The notes: generated by a model not told the origin, from the sequence alone. A DNA stretch of 5,735 nucleotides from Candidatus Limnocylindrales bacterium (GCA_030647575.1 JAUSJS010000215.1:1-5735), one strand, 5' to 3'; numbered from the stretch's first letter, positions 1 through 5,669 are shown. Translations and numbers: made by a program.

Positions 1-1346
1 ATGGCGGCAGCGACGACGGACGCGACGAAGTCGAGGTCACCGGCCTCGCGGTAGTGGTGGGCGGCGACGCGCCAGTCGATCGTGGCGGCGGCTTCGGCCG
101 CCCGTCGATGCATCGCGACTACCGCGCCATCGCCGGCTGACAGACGCAGGCGGGCCTCGAGGAACTCGCGCACGAGCGGGTGGTAGCGCTGCGGAGCCAC
201 GGAGTTTCGCGACGGGCGGGTCAGGAGAGTCAGCCGTTCCGCGGCGAGCGTGAGGCGCGCAGTCTCCGAAGGGTCGATCTCGGCAACGACCGCGGCCAGG
301 CCTGCCGTCACCGTTTGGAGGATCGAGGTCCGCATGAGGAACTGCTGCAGATCCTCCGGCAGGTCGCCGACCACCTCCTCGGCGAGGTAGTCGTACAGCT
401 CCTGGTCGGCGCCGCTGAGGCTGCGAACGAAGCGGCGAATCTCCGCCGGTGTTCGGTCGCGCAGGGCGGCCTGGACCAGTTGCAGCGACGCCGCCCAGCC
501 CTCGGTCCGAGCGACGACGTCGGCCAGCACGTCCGGCTCCAGGGTGCGCCCGTAGGTCTCGGTGAACAGGCGTCGCGTCTCGGCTGCGTCGAACCGGAGA
601 TCGTCCGTACCGAGTTCCGCGACCTCGCCCGCGGCTCGCAGTCGGGCCAGCGGGATCGTCGGTGGCCGCCGGCTGGCGAACACGATCGACATGCGTTCGG
701 GCGCCCGGGCCACCAGCTCGCGGGCGATCAGCCGGACGTCGGAGGAGTCGTCGACGAGGTGGAAGTCGTCGAGGATCAGGACCGCCCCGTGCTCCGCGAT
801 GCTGGGCAATTCGCGCAGGAAGACATCGATCGCCGAATCGCGCGTCGGGCCGCCGACGGACATGTCGCCGAGCATCGAGGCGGTCGTCGGGGCGAAGCCC
901 GGGTCGTGCTCCCGACCGGCTGCCACCAGATGGTTCAGGAAGGCGATCCAGTCCCGGTCGTCGTCCTCGAGCCGATACCAGAGCGTCCTCAGGCGCGTTC
1001 GCCGCGAAAAGTCGGCGAGCAGCGTCGTCTTGCCGTAGCCGGCGTCAGCCAGGACGAGGATCACTCGATCGTGGATCTTGGCGCTCAGCCAGTCCAGCAG
1101 GCGGTCGCGGGCGAGGGTCTCGTCGCGCAGCGCCGGACTCTGGACCTTCGCAAGCTGGATGGGATAGCGATTCAAGGCGTCGCCCGTGGCTCCGTGCGGT
1201 ACAGACCCGACGGTGGCCGACCGACCTGGACCAACGGCGACCGGCTCCCACGAACCGCCGATCCTCGAGCGGGACGACAGGTGAGGCAGCGCGAACGATA
1301 CGGATCGCTCGCTCGCGATGTCAACGCTGGCGTCGGGGCCGGGCAT
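1..1346 (-). CDS. MalT/LuxR-type STAND ATPase transcriptional regulator, 3' end outside window
   Basis: The minus strand is open from here through the left edge; about 448 codons are visible and the C-terminus is missing. The protein reads as a MalT-like signal-transduction ATPase. A YPIQLAKVQ entry segment (about residues 70-78) is followed by RDRLLDWL, a Walker A motif ADAGYGKTTL (about 100-109), TLWYRLEDDDRDW (about 121-133), and a Walker B motif LILDDFH (about 190-196). Then comes an SRRPP segment, and later RYHPLVREFLEARL, typical of MalT-type regulators. In this family the missing C-terminus usually holds sensor repeats and then a LuxR HTH or BTAD domain, which would decide its DNA-binding role. 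The start is uncertain. ATG at 1346, GTG at 1364 and TTG at 1175 are all in frame and none has a strong Shine-Dalgarno. The first 57 residues from 1346 look non-conserved, so 1175 is a serious alternative. The in-frame stop upstream is at 1371-1373. Family call is firm; ligand and targets are unknown. Confidence 0.85.
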   Translation of the reverse strand, partial: MPGPDASVDIASERSVSFALPHLSSRSRIGGSWEPVAVGPGRSATVGSVPHGATGDALNRYPIQLAKVQSPALRDETLARDRLLDWLSAKIHDRVILVLADAGYGKTTLLADFSRRTRLRTLWYRLEDDDRDWIAFLNHLVAAGREHDPGFAPTTASMLGDMSVGGPTRDSAIDVFLRELPSIAEHGAVLILDDFHLVDDSSDVRLIARELVARAPERMSIVFASRRPPTIPLARLRAAGEVAELGTDDLRFDAAETRRLFTETYGRTLEPDVLADVVARTEGWAASLQLVQAALRDRTPAEIRRFVRSLSGADQELYDYLAEEVVGDLPEDLQQFLMRTSILQTVTAGLAAVVAEIDPSETARLTLAAERLTLLTRPSRNSVAPQRYHPLVREFLEARLRLSAGDGAVVAMHRRAAEAAATIDWRVAAHHYREAGDLDFVASVVAAA

Positions 1347-1350
1347 GCGT

Positions 1351-1377
1351 CGGATGATGTCCACCGGCGCTCATCCG
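1351..1377. repeat. Inverted repeat at the 5' end of the MalT-like regulator
   Basis: CGGATGA at 1351-1357 is matched by its exact reverse complement TCATCCG at 1371-1377, with a 13-base spacer. Two further pairs follow outward (1348-1349 with 1379-1380) after one mismatch. It overlaps the GTG start candidate at 1364 and lies 50 bp past the dodecin stop. It could be an operator, a weak terminator-like hairpin for dodecin, or chance in GC-rich DNA. Confidence 0.35.
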
Positions 1378-1426
1378 CCGATTAGCTGCGACTCCCTACA
1401 CGCGCCGCAACCCCGAGGTGTCGGCA

Positions 1427-1630
1427 TCAGCCCTCGTATTCGAAGCCGATCTTCACATCGACCCGGTACTCGACGATCTCGCCGTCGCGGACTTCGGCGG
1501 TGGATTTCACGACCTCCACGGTGACGATGTTGCGTACGGTCTTCGACGCCGTGGCGACCGCCTGTCGGGCTGCGTCGCTCCAGGATCGGGGGCTCGTGCC
1601 GACCATCTCGCGGATGATGATGACGCCCAT
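1427..1630 (-). CDS. Dodecin-family protein, probably not a canonical flavin binder
   Basis: This 67-residue protein has the length and layout of dodecin, a small beta-alpha-beta-beta protein that forms hollow dodecamers and in several organisms stores or buffers flavins. Visible marks are the first strand GVIIIREMVGTS (2-13), the helix with SWSDAARQAV (16-25) and SKTVRNI (29-35), then strands TVEVVKSTAEV (37-47) and EYRVDVKIGFEYE (54-66). Aligned without gaps to Halobacterium dodecin as I recall it, the flavin-stacking Trp36 corresponds to Thr37 here and Gln55 corresponds to Arg56. Flavin binding is therefore doubtful; a calcium-type or structural role is possible. An upstream in-frame ATG at 1687 exists, but the ATG at 1630 has AGGAGG nine bases before it and begins exactly where the fold begins. 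It is co-directional with the zinc-ribbon gene 129 bp upstream, but a strong hairpin lies between them. Confidence 0.9.
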   Translation of the reverse strand: MGVIIIREMVGTSPRSWSDAARQAVATASKTVRNIVTVEVVKSTAEVRDGEIVEYRVDVKIGFEYEG

Positions 1631-1639
1631 GCCCTCGTT

Positions 1640-1645
1640 CCTCCT
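1640..1645 (-). promoter_or_regulatory. Ribosome binding site of the dodecin gene
   Basis: AGGAGG on the minus strand, nine bases before the ATG at 1630. It decides the start in favour of 1630 over the ATG at 1687. Confidence 0.85.
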
Positions 1646-1689
1646 CAATGGCCACGGCCCGACGCCCTCGGTCGCGGCGACCATCATGA

Positions 1690-1723
1690 CACGAGGCCGA
1701 CCCGTCGCCGGGCCGGCCTCGTG
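1690..1723 (-). terminator. Strong GC hairpin after the zinc-ribbon gene, terminator-like without U-tract
   Basis: CACGAGGCCG (1690-1699) pairs perfectly with CGGCCTCGTG (1714-1723). After one A/C mismatch, CCCG (1701-1704) pairs with CGGG (1709-1712), closing a tetraloop TCGC. It sits 37 bases past the zinc-ribbon stop and ahead of dodecin, all in minus-strand order. No T-run follows on either strand, so it would be a terminator of the U-less type, an mRNA 3'-end stabiliser, or a processing site. Confidence 0.6.
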
Positions 1724-1759
1724 GCTGCTCAGGGGATTTCGAATAGGTGAGCCGCCGGG

Positions 1760-2068
1760 CTAGGCGCCTGCCGAAACACTGGTCAGCGTGCCGGCTCGAA
1801 CCTTGTCGAAGCACGAGCTGCAGTAGACCGGTCGATCGTTGCGCGGCGCGAACGGTACGATGGCCTGACCCCCGCAGGCCCCGCAGATCGCGGCGTGGAA
1901 CTCGCGCGGACCCTCGCTGGCGCGAGCTCGCTTGGCCACGGCGCGGCATGCTGGGCAGCGCTGGGGGTCGTTGGTCAGCCCCTTCGTGGCGAAGAACCCC
2001 TGCTCGCCGGCCGAGAAGATGAACTCCTCGGCACAGTCGCGGCAGGTCAGACTACGGTCCTGGTACAC
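1760..2068 (-). CDS. Small double zinc-ribbon protein of unknown function
   Basis: This soluble protein of 102 residues has four CxxC knuckles. The first two, CRDC (9-12) and CPAC (38-41), flank an EEFIFSAGEQGFFATKG segment (14-30) that matches the probable zinc-ribbon family opening LTCRDC. The second pair, CGAC (62-65) and CSSC (83-86), flanks IVPFAPRNDRPVYC (70-83), a second ribbon of the kind often found in Patescibacteria and Chloroflexota. Two Zn2+ sites are expected; the partner, protein or nucleic acid, is unknown. The frame continues upstream to an ATG at 2185. I chose the GTG at 2068 because it places YQDRSLTC at the N-terminus as in relatives, AGGAGG lies 11 bases before it, and the 39 upstream residues look non-coding. 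It is divergent from the lipoprotein gene. Confidence 0.85.
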   Translation of the reverse strand: MYQDRSLTCRDCAEEFIFSAGEQGFFATKGLTNDPQRCPACRAVAKRARASEGPREFHAAICGACGGQAIVPFAPRNDRPVYCSSCFDKVRAGTLTSVSAGA

Positions 2069-2079
2069 CCTCTCCAGAC

Positions 2080-2085
2080 CCTCCT
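2080..2085 (-). promoter_or_regulatory. Ribosome binding site of the zinc-ribbon gene
   Basis: AGGAGG on the minus strand, 11 bases before the GTG at 2068, a slightly long but workable spacing. It supports the short form of the protein. Confidence 0.6.
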
Positions 2086-2194
2086 CGGCTCGGACGCCAT
2101 TGACGGTCGAGCCCCAGCCTGGCTGCTGACGGGTCGGCGACGAACGCACTTGTAAGGGGTGCGCGTCCGGTCGGCCCGGGCTCACGACCCGGAA

Positions 2195-2225
2195 CTCATA
2201 GCGGAGAAGATACGCGCGCCGTCAA
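2195..2225 (-). promoter_or_regulatory. Candidate promoter for the zinc-ribbon gene
   Basis: On the minus strand TTGACG (2225-2220, five of six to the -35 consensus) is followed after 19 bases by TATGAG (2200-2195, four of six to the -10). The spacer is longer than ideal. Transcription would start near 2188, giving a leader of about 120 bases to the GTG at 2068, or an almost leaderless message for the ATG at 2185. No convincing promoter was seen for the divergent lipoprotein gene. Confidence 0.3.
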
Positions 2226-2288
2226 GCCCACAGAAGCATGGCGACGCACCCGGCGGAACCAATCCGCGCGGTCGGGCGTCCGCCTGCC

Positions 2289-3185
2289 ATGCTTACCCCC
2301 TTGCGTTCCGCATTCCTTGCCGTCCTGATCGTTGTGCTGGCCGCATGCGGCGGCACAGGCGCGAGCGTCGCGCCGACGGCTTCGGGCACGCCGACCGATG
2401 CCCCGAACGAGAGCCCTGATTTCGGCGCGATCGAGCATCCAACCGGTCCCACTGATGTCGTCCTGCGGTTCGAGGAAGGCGGCGGGTTCGTGATGCCGGC
2501 CTTCCTGGCCACGCAGGCGCCGATCTTCACGCTCTACGGCGACGGCACGATCATCTTTCGCAACCCCGCCCTCGACCCGCTCGAACCGATCGGTTCTGTC
2601 TACCCGATGCGCCCCTTCCGGACGGCGAGGCTGACCGAGGAGCAGATCCAGGAGGTCCTGGCCAGTGCGCTCGGTGAGGGCGGCCTTGGGGTCGCCCGAC
2701 CGGACTACCCCAACGATCAGATCTCCGATGCCTCAACCGCCGTGTTCACGATCGACGCCGGCGGGCTCAAGAAGACGGTCTCGATCTACGCGCTTGGCCT
2801 CGAGCTCGAGGGCATGCCGGACGGACCCGTCCGGGCGGCGTTCGCCAAACTTGCCAGCCAGCTCGGAAACATCGACGACAGCGGCGCGTTCGCGACCGCC
2901 GAGTACGCGCCCGAGCTCTACCGCGGGGTCCTGCTCGTGAGCCAGCCGGGCGCGCCCGACGCCAGGCCATGGCCGTGGACCGAAATCGCGCCGGCGGACT
3001 TCGTGTCGAATGCCGATCCGAACGCCTTCCAGCTGCCCGCCCGGGTCATGTCCGTCGAGGAGGTCGAGGCCCTCGGGATCGACCCCCTCCAGGGCGGCTT
3101 CCAGGGCCTGACCCTGATCGGCCCAAACGACGGCAAGGTCTATTCCTTCTCCCTCCGCCCGCTCCTCCCCGATGAACTGGCATAA
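2289..3185 (+). CDS. Secreted lipoprotein of unknown function
   Basis: Begins with a lipoprotein signal peptide: Arg6, a hydrophobic stretch FLAVLIVVL (9-17) and the lipobox LAAC with Cys20 as the lipidated residue, so the mature 279-residue protein should be anchored to the outer face of the membrane. A Ser/Thr/Pro/Ala-rich linker follows (about 21-45). The body has an LRFEEGGGFV segment (about 59-68), then APIFTLYGDGTIIF (about 77-90) and later EGGLGVARPDY, resembling beta-rich domains of uncharacterised Chloroflexota and Actinobacteria lipoproteins. I recognise no catalytic motif, and Cys20 is the only cysteine. An in-frame ATG at 2238 would add 17 residues. I prefer 2289 because it gives a normal 19-residue signal peptide, although neither has a clear Shine-Dalgarno. 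It converges on dnaB, with 6 bp between stops. Confidence 0.85.
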   Translation: MLTPLRSAFLAVLIVVLAACGGTGASVAPTASGTPTDAPNESPDFGAIEHPTGPTDVVLRFEEGGGFVMPAFLATQAPIFTLYGDGTIIFRNPALDPLEPIGSVYPMRPFRTARLTEEQIQEVLASALGEGGLGVARPDYPNDQISDASTAVFTIDAGGLKKTVSIYALGLELEGMPDGPVRAAFAKLASQLGNIDDSGAFATAEYAPELYRGVLLVSQPGAPDARPWPWTEIAPADFVSNADPNAFQLPARVMSVEEVEALGIDPLQGGFQGLTLIGPNDGKVYSFSLRPLLPDELA

Positions 3186-3191
3186 GCGCGT

Positions 3192-4574
3192 TCATGCTTC
3201 CGCGTAGCGTTCGCTGGCGTAGCTGACGAATCTGGTCTGCTTCTTCTTGAACCAGAGCTCGATCTCGCCGGTCGGGCCGTTGCGGTGCTTGGCCAGCTTG
3301 AGCTTGACGACCTCACCGTCCTGCTCCTGATCGTTCGAGCCGCGCTCCTTGTCGCGCCACAGGAACACCACGAGGTCCGCGTCCTGCTCGATAGCGCCTG
3401 ACTCGCGCAGGTCGGACAGGCGCGGTTCCTTCGACTCGCGCATCTCCGGTTGACGTGACAGCTGCGAGAGCGCGATGACCGGGACCGACAGCTCGCGGGC
3501 GAGGGCCTTGAGCCCGCGGGAGATCTCGGAGACCTCCTGGACCCGGTTGGCGTCGCGGTTGGTGGTGGTCGCCTGCATGAGCTGCAAGTAGTCGACGATG
3601 ACCAGGTCGAGGCCGCTCTCGGCCTGGAGCCGGCGGGCCTTGGTTCGAAGCTCCATGGCCGAGATGTTCGGGGTGTCGTCGATGTACATCGGGGCCTCGG
3701 ACAGCGCGTTCATGGCCGGGGCGATGCGGGCGAAGTCCATCTCCTCGAGGAAGCCGCTGCGCAGCCGCTGCGAGTCGATGTTCGCGACGCTCGAGAGCAG
3801 GCGCAGGACGAGCTGCTCCTTGCTCATCTCCAGGCTGAACACGCCGACGCTCTTGCGCTCGCGCACGGCGGCGTGCTCGGCGATGTTGAGCGCGAAGCTC
3901 GTCTTGCCGACGGATGGTCGGGCGGCGACCACGATCAGGTCGCTCTTCTGGAGACCCGTGGTGAGCGTGTCGAGGTCGGTGAAGCCGGTTCGAACGCCGC
4001 TGATCTCGCCGCGGTGGGCATGGAGGTAGTCCAGGCGGTCGTAGGCATCGTGCAGGAGCGACTTGAGCGGACTGAATCCGGCATCGACGCGCCTCTGGCT
4101 GACGGCGAACAGCTCGGCTTCGGCACGGTCGATCGCCCCCTGGATCTCGGCCGGATCCTCATAGCCGATCCCGGCGATCCGCCCGGCCGCCCCGATCAGG
4201 TTCCGCAAGACCGCCTTGCGCTCGACGATCCTCGCGTACTGGGTGACGTGGACGGCGGTCGGGGTTTCGTTCGACAGGCTCGACAGGTAGGCACGCCCAC
4301 CGACCGCCTCGAGCTCGTCCCGCCGCTCCAGCGCCTCTGCGACGGTGACGATATCGATGGGCTCGCGGCGCTCGAACAGCTCCAGGGCGGCCGCATAGAT
4401 GCGCGCGTTCGCCTGTCGGTAGAAGTCGGCCGGCCGCAGGAACTCGGCAACCTCGATGACCGCGTCGCGGTCGATCAGGATCGCCCCGAGCACAGACTGC
4501 TCGGCCTCGAGACTTTGCGGCGGCAGGCGATCGATCACGCGCGGCGGACTCCGAACGGCGGATGGGGTCGTCAT
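3192..4574 (-). CDS. dnaB: Replicative DNA helicase DnaB
   Basis: DnaB is the hexameric 5'-3' helicase that unwinds DNA at the replication fork and binds primase. The protein has 460 residues, the normal length. The N-terminal domain starts at PPQSLEAEQSVLGAIL (about 18-33). The RecA-like ATPase has Walker A ARPSVGKTS (218-226, Lys224), the catalytic Glu in SLEMSKEQL (Glu249), Walker B LVIVDYLQL (324-332), motif H3 SQLSRQPE (370-377), motif H4 around RESGAIEQDAD, and the arginine finger in KHRNGPTG (Arg431). Nothing interrupts the P-loop or H4, so no intein is present. The ATG at 4574 begins MTTPSAVRS. A TTG at 4604 would add 10 residues, and neither start has a clear Shine-Dalgarno. lexA lies 165 bp upstream in the same orientation. 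Confidence 0.97.
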   Translation of the reverse strand: MTTPSAVRSPPRVIDRLPPQSLEAEQSVLGAILIDRDAVIEVAEFLRPADFYRQANARIYAAALELFERREPIDIVTVAEALERRDELEAVGGRAYLSSLSNETPTAVHVTQYARIVERKAVLRNLIGAAGRIAGIGYEDPAEIQGAIDRAEAELFAVSQRRVDAGFSPLKSLLHDAYDRLDYLHAHRGEISGVRTGFTDLDTLTTGLQKSDLIVVAARPSVGKTSFALNIAEHAAVRERKSVGVFSLEMSKEQLVLRLLSSVANIDSQRLRSGFLEEMDFARIAPAMNALSEAPMYIDDTPNISAMELRTKARRLQAESGLDLVIVDYLQLMQATTTNRDANRVQEVSEISRGLKALARELSVPVIALSQLSRQPEMRESKEPRLSDLRESGAIEQDADLVVFLWRDKERGSNDQEQDGEVVKLKLAKHRNGPTGEIELWFKKKQTRFVSYASERYAEA

Positions 4575-4661
4575 TGTCGGTTGGGGAACCGCTGGTCCGG
4601 TCAACGAAGCGGGAGGGCAGCCGGCCCGCAGTCCACGGACTTCAGCCAGTTGTGCGCGCGT

Positions 4662-4687
4662 TGTGGATGACTCAGTGGATATCCACT
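4662..4687. promoter_or_regulatory. DnaA-box-like sequences including a 14-bp palindrome upstream of dnaB
   Basis: TGTGGATGA at 4662-4670 differs in one base from the complement of the DnaA box TTATCCACA. Four bases on, AGTGGATATCCACT (4674-4687) is a perfect 14-bp palindrome. Each strand contains the core TATCCAC, matching seven of nine DnaA-box positions. The cluster lies about 90-110 bp before the dnaB start. It could be a DnaA-responsive control site, a site for another dimeric regulator, or chance. Confidence 0.4.
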
Positions 4688-4711
4688 AGAGGCGCGGCGG
4701 TCTTGTCACAC

Positions 4712-4735
4712 GGCGCACTGGCCGTCCAGTGCGCC
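4712..4735 (-). terminator. GC-rich hairpin directly after lexA, terminator-like without U-tract
   Basis: GGCGCACTGG (4712-4721) and CCAGTGCGCC (4726-4735) form a perfect 10-bp stem with a four-base loop CCGT, starting only four bases past the lexA stop codon. No T-run follows on the minus strand. AGAGGCGC (4688-4695) can instead pair with GCGCCTCT (4731-4738), which would break this hairpin. It probably marks the 3' end of the lexA message and separates it from dnaB. Confidence 0.6.
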
Positions 4736-4739
4736 TCTG

Positions 4740-5390
4740 CTAATCGAGACGTCTAATGACACCGATCAATTTGCCCTGAATTCGGACATCGTCGTAGAAC
4801 TGCGCCGGGTATGCCGGGTTGGCTGGCTGCAGTCGGATCTTGTCCTTCTCCTTGAAGAACCGCTTGAGGGTGACCGCGTTCTCCTCGACCTGGGCGACGA
4901 CGATGTCGCCGTTCCGCGCGGTGGTCTGCGGCCGGATCAACACGAAGTCGCCATCGGCGATGTGCGCCTCGATCATCGAATCCCCGCGCACCCGCAGGAC
5001 GTAGGCGTCGCCACTGGGGGCGAGCAGATCGGGCACGGCCATCGTCTCGGAGGCGTCCTGGTAGGCCTCGATCGGCCCGCCGGCGGCGATCTCGCCAATG
5101 ATCGGCAGCACGCGGGCGTCCGGGGCCGTGGCCTGGGGCACGAGCTCGCTGGTCAGGCCGAGCTTGATGGCGGCGGTGGGCGTCAGGCGGATGGCGCGCG
5201 ACTGGGCGGCGCCCCGCTCGAGATAGCCATCACGCTCGAGGATCTGGAGGTGGTGGTGGACGGCCGACGTCGAAGCCAACCCGACGGCCCGGGCGATCTC
5301 GCGCACGGACGGCGGGTAGCCGCGCGCGCGCAGGGTCGCGGCAATGAAGTCGATGATCTTGAGCTTGCGTTCGGCGTCGTGCTTGGTCAC
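4740..5390 (-). CDS. lexA: LexA SOS-response repressor (self-cleaving S24 peptidase fold)
   Basis: LexA represses DNA-damage genes and destroys itself when RecA filaments form. The 216 residues show a winged-helix N-terminus with the recognition region SVREIARAVGLASTSAVHHHL (about 28-48). The cleavage site is in GEIAAGGP, with the bond Ala103-Gly104. The catalytic Ser138 sits in RVRGDSMIEAHIADGD and the catalytic Lys176 in ENAVTLKRFF. All residues needed for autoproteolysis are present. The start is a GTG at 5390 with AAGGAGG five bases before it. It has its own promoter with a LexA operator, so autorepression is expected. The stop TAG is followed at once by a strong hairpin, then dnaB 165 bp on in the same direction. 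Confidence 0.97.
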   Translation of the reverse strand: MTKHDAERKLKIIDFIAATLRARGYPPSVREIARAVGLASTSAVHHHLQILERDGYLERGAAQSRAIRLTPTAAIKLGLTSELVPQATAPDARVLPIIGEIAAGGPIEAYQDASETMAVPDLLAPSGDAYVLRVRGDSMIEAHIADGDFVLIRPQTTARNGDIVVAQVEENAVTLKRFFKEKDKIRLQPANPAYPAQFYDDVRIQGKLIGVIRRLD

Positions 5391-5395
5391 TCGCG

Positions 5396-5402
5396 CCTCC
5401 TT
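5396..5402 (-). promoter_or_regulatory. Ribosome binding site of lexA
   Basis: AAGGAGG on the minus strand, five bases before the GTG at 5390. It makes the GTG start secure and lies almost at the predicted transcription start, so the leader should be only about 12 bases. Confidence 0.9.
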
Positions 5403-5408
5403 GCAGGC

Positions 5409-5436
5409 ATCATAGCGAACGGACGTTCGATGTCAA
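5409..5436 (-). promoter_or_regulatory. Sigma-70-type promoter of lexA
   Basis: On the minus strand, TTGACA (5436-5431) is a perfect -35 box, and TATGAT (5414-5409) matches the -10 consensus in five of six positions. The spacer is 16 bases. Transcription should begin near 5402. This is the best promoter in the window, and its spacer is almost wholly occupied by the LexA operator. Confidence 0.88.
5416..5429. promoter_or_regulatory. LexA operator (SOS box) inside the lexA promoter
   Basis: CGAACGGACGTTCG fits the Gram-positive-type LexA box CGAAC-N4-GTTCG (Cheo-type GAAC-N4-GTTC) exactly, with perfect arms. It fills 14 of the 16 spacer bases between -35 and -10, so bound LexA should exclude RNA polymerase. 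I saw no second copy at this spacing in the window, so no other gene here is clearly in the SOS regulon. Confidence 0.9.
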
Positions 5437-5480
5437 GGTCGGCGAGGGTGCGGCTAACGAGGTGTCAGGCCGGAGAAGGG

Positions 5481-5518
5481 CTAGCGAGACCCCGCCCCTT
5501 TCCGCGGGGTCGCGCTGG
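5481..5518. repeat. Long GC-rich hairpin upstream of lexA
   Basis: GACCCCGC (5488-5495) pairs with GCGGGGTC (5504-5511) around an eight-base loop CCCTTTCC. After one A/G mismatch the stem continues with CTAGCG (5481-5486) against CGCTGG (5513-5518), including one G-T pair. No T-run follows on either strand. It may end a transcript arriving from the right edge on the minus strand, before the lexA promoter. Confidence 0.5.
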
Positions 5519-5644
5519 GCCGCCGACGGCCGGCCTGCCCACCGGCGTCCCAACCGTCGGGATTCCTGCCACGTGTCCATGAGGTGGAGCTTGGGCGCGG
5601 TCGTCGTCCCGGCTGCCGGGGGTGGCGCCCTCGATCGACCGCCC

Positions 5645-5669
5645 GTCGAACGCGAAAACGAGGTTCGAC
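5645..5669. repeat. Inverted repeat with LexA-like arms but wrong spacing
   Basis: GTCGAAC (5645-5651) and GTTCGAC (5663-5669) are exact reverse complements separated by 11 bases. The arms contain CGAAC and GTTCG, as in the LexA box at 5416-5429, but the spacing is 11 instead of 4. It could serve another dimeric regulator; evidence is the symmetry alone. Confidence 0.3.

Noticed and set aside
180..1385. A 401-codon plus-strand open frame
   Set aside because: It is antisense to the MalT-like regulator, whose minus-strand frame has Walker A, Walker B and the RYHPLVREFLEARL signature. The plus-strand product is Arg/Gly/Gln-rich with no motif, as expected of a GC-rich shadow.
1347..1427. Weak promoter-like pair TTGCGG and GCTAAT on the minus strand before the MalT-like regulator
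   Set aside because: Only three and four of six consensus positions match, which is expected by chance.
3873..4670. A 265-codon plus-strand open frame
   Set aside because: It is antisense to dnaB, which is unmistakable on the minus strand.
4962..5582. A 206-codon plus-strand open frame
   Set aside because: It is antisense to lexA and runs across the lexA promoter; no recognisable domain.
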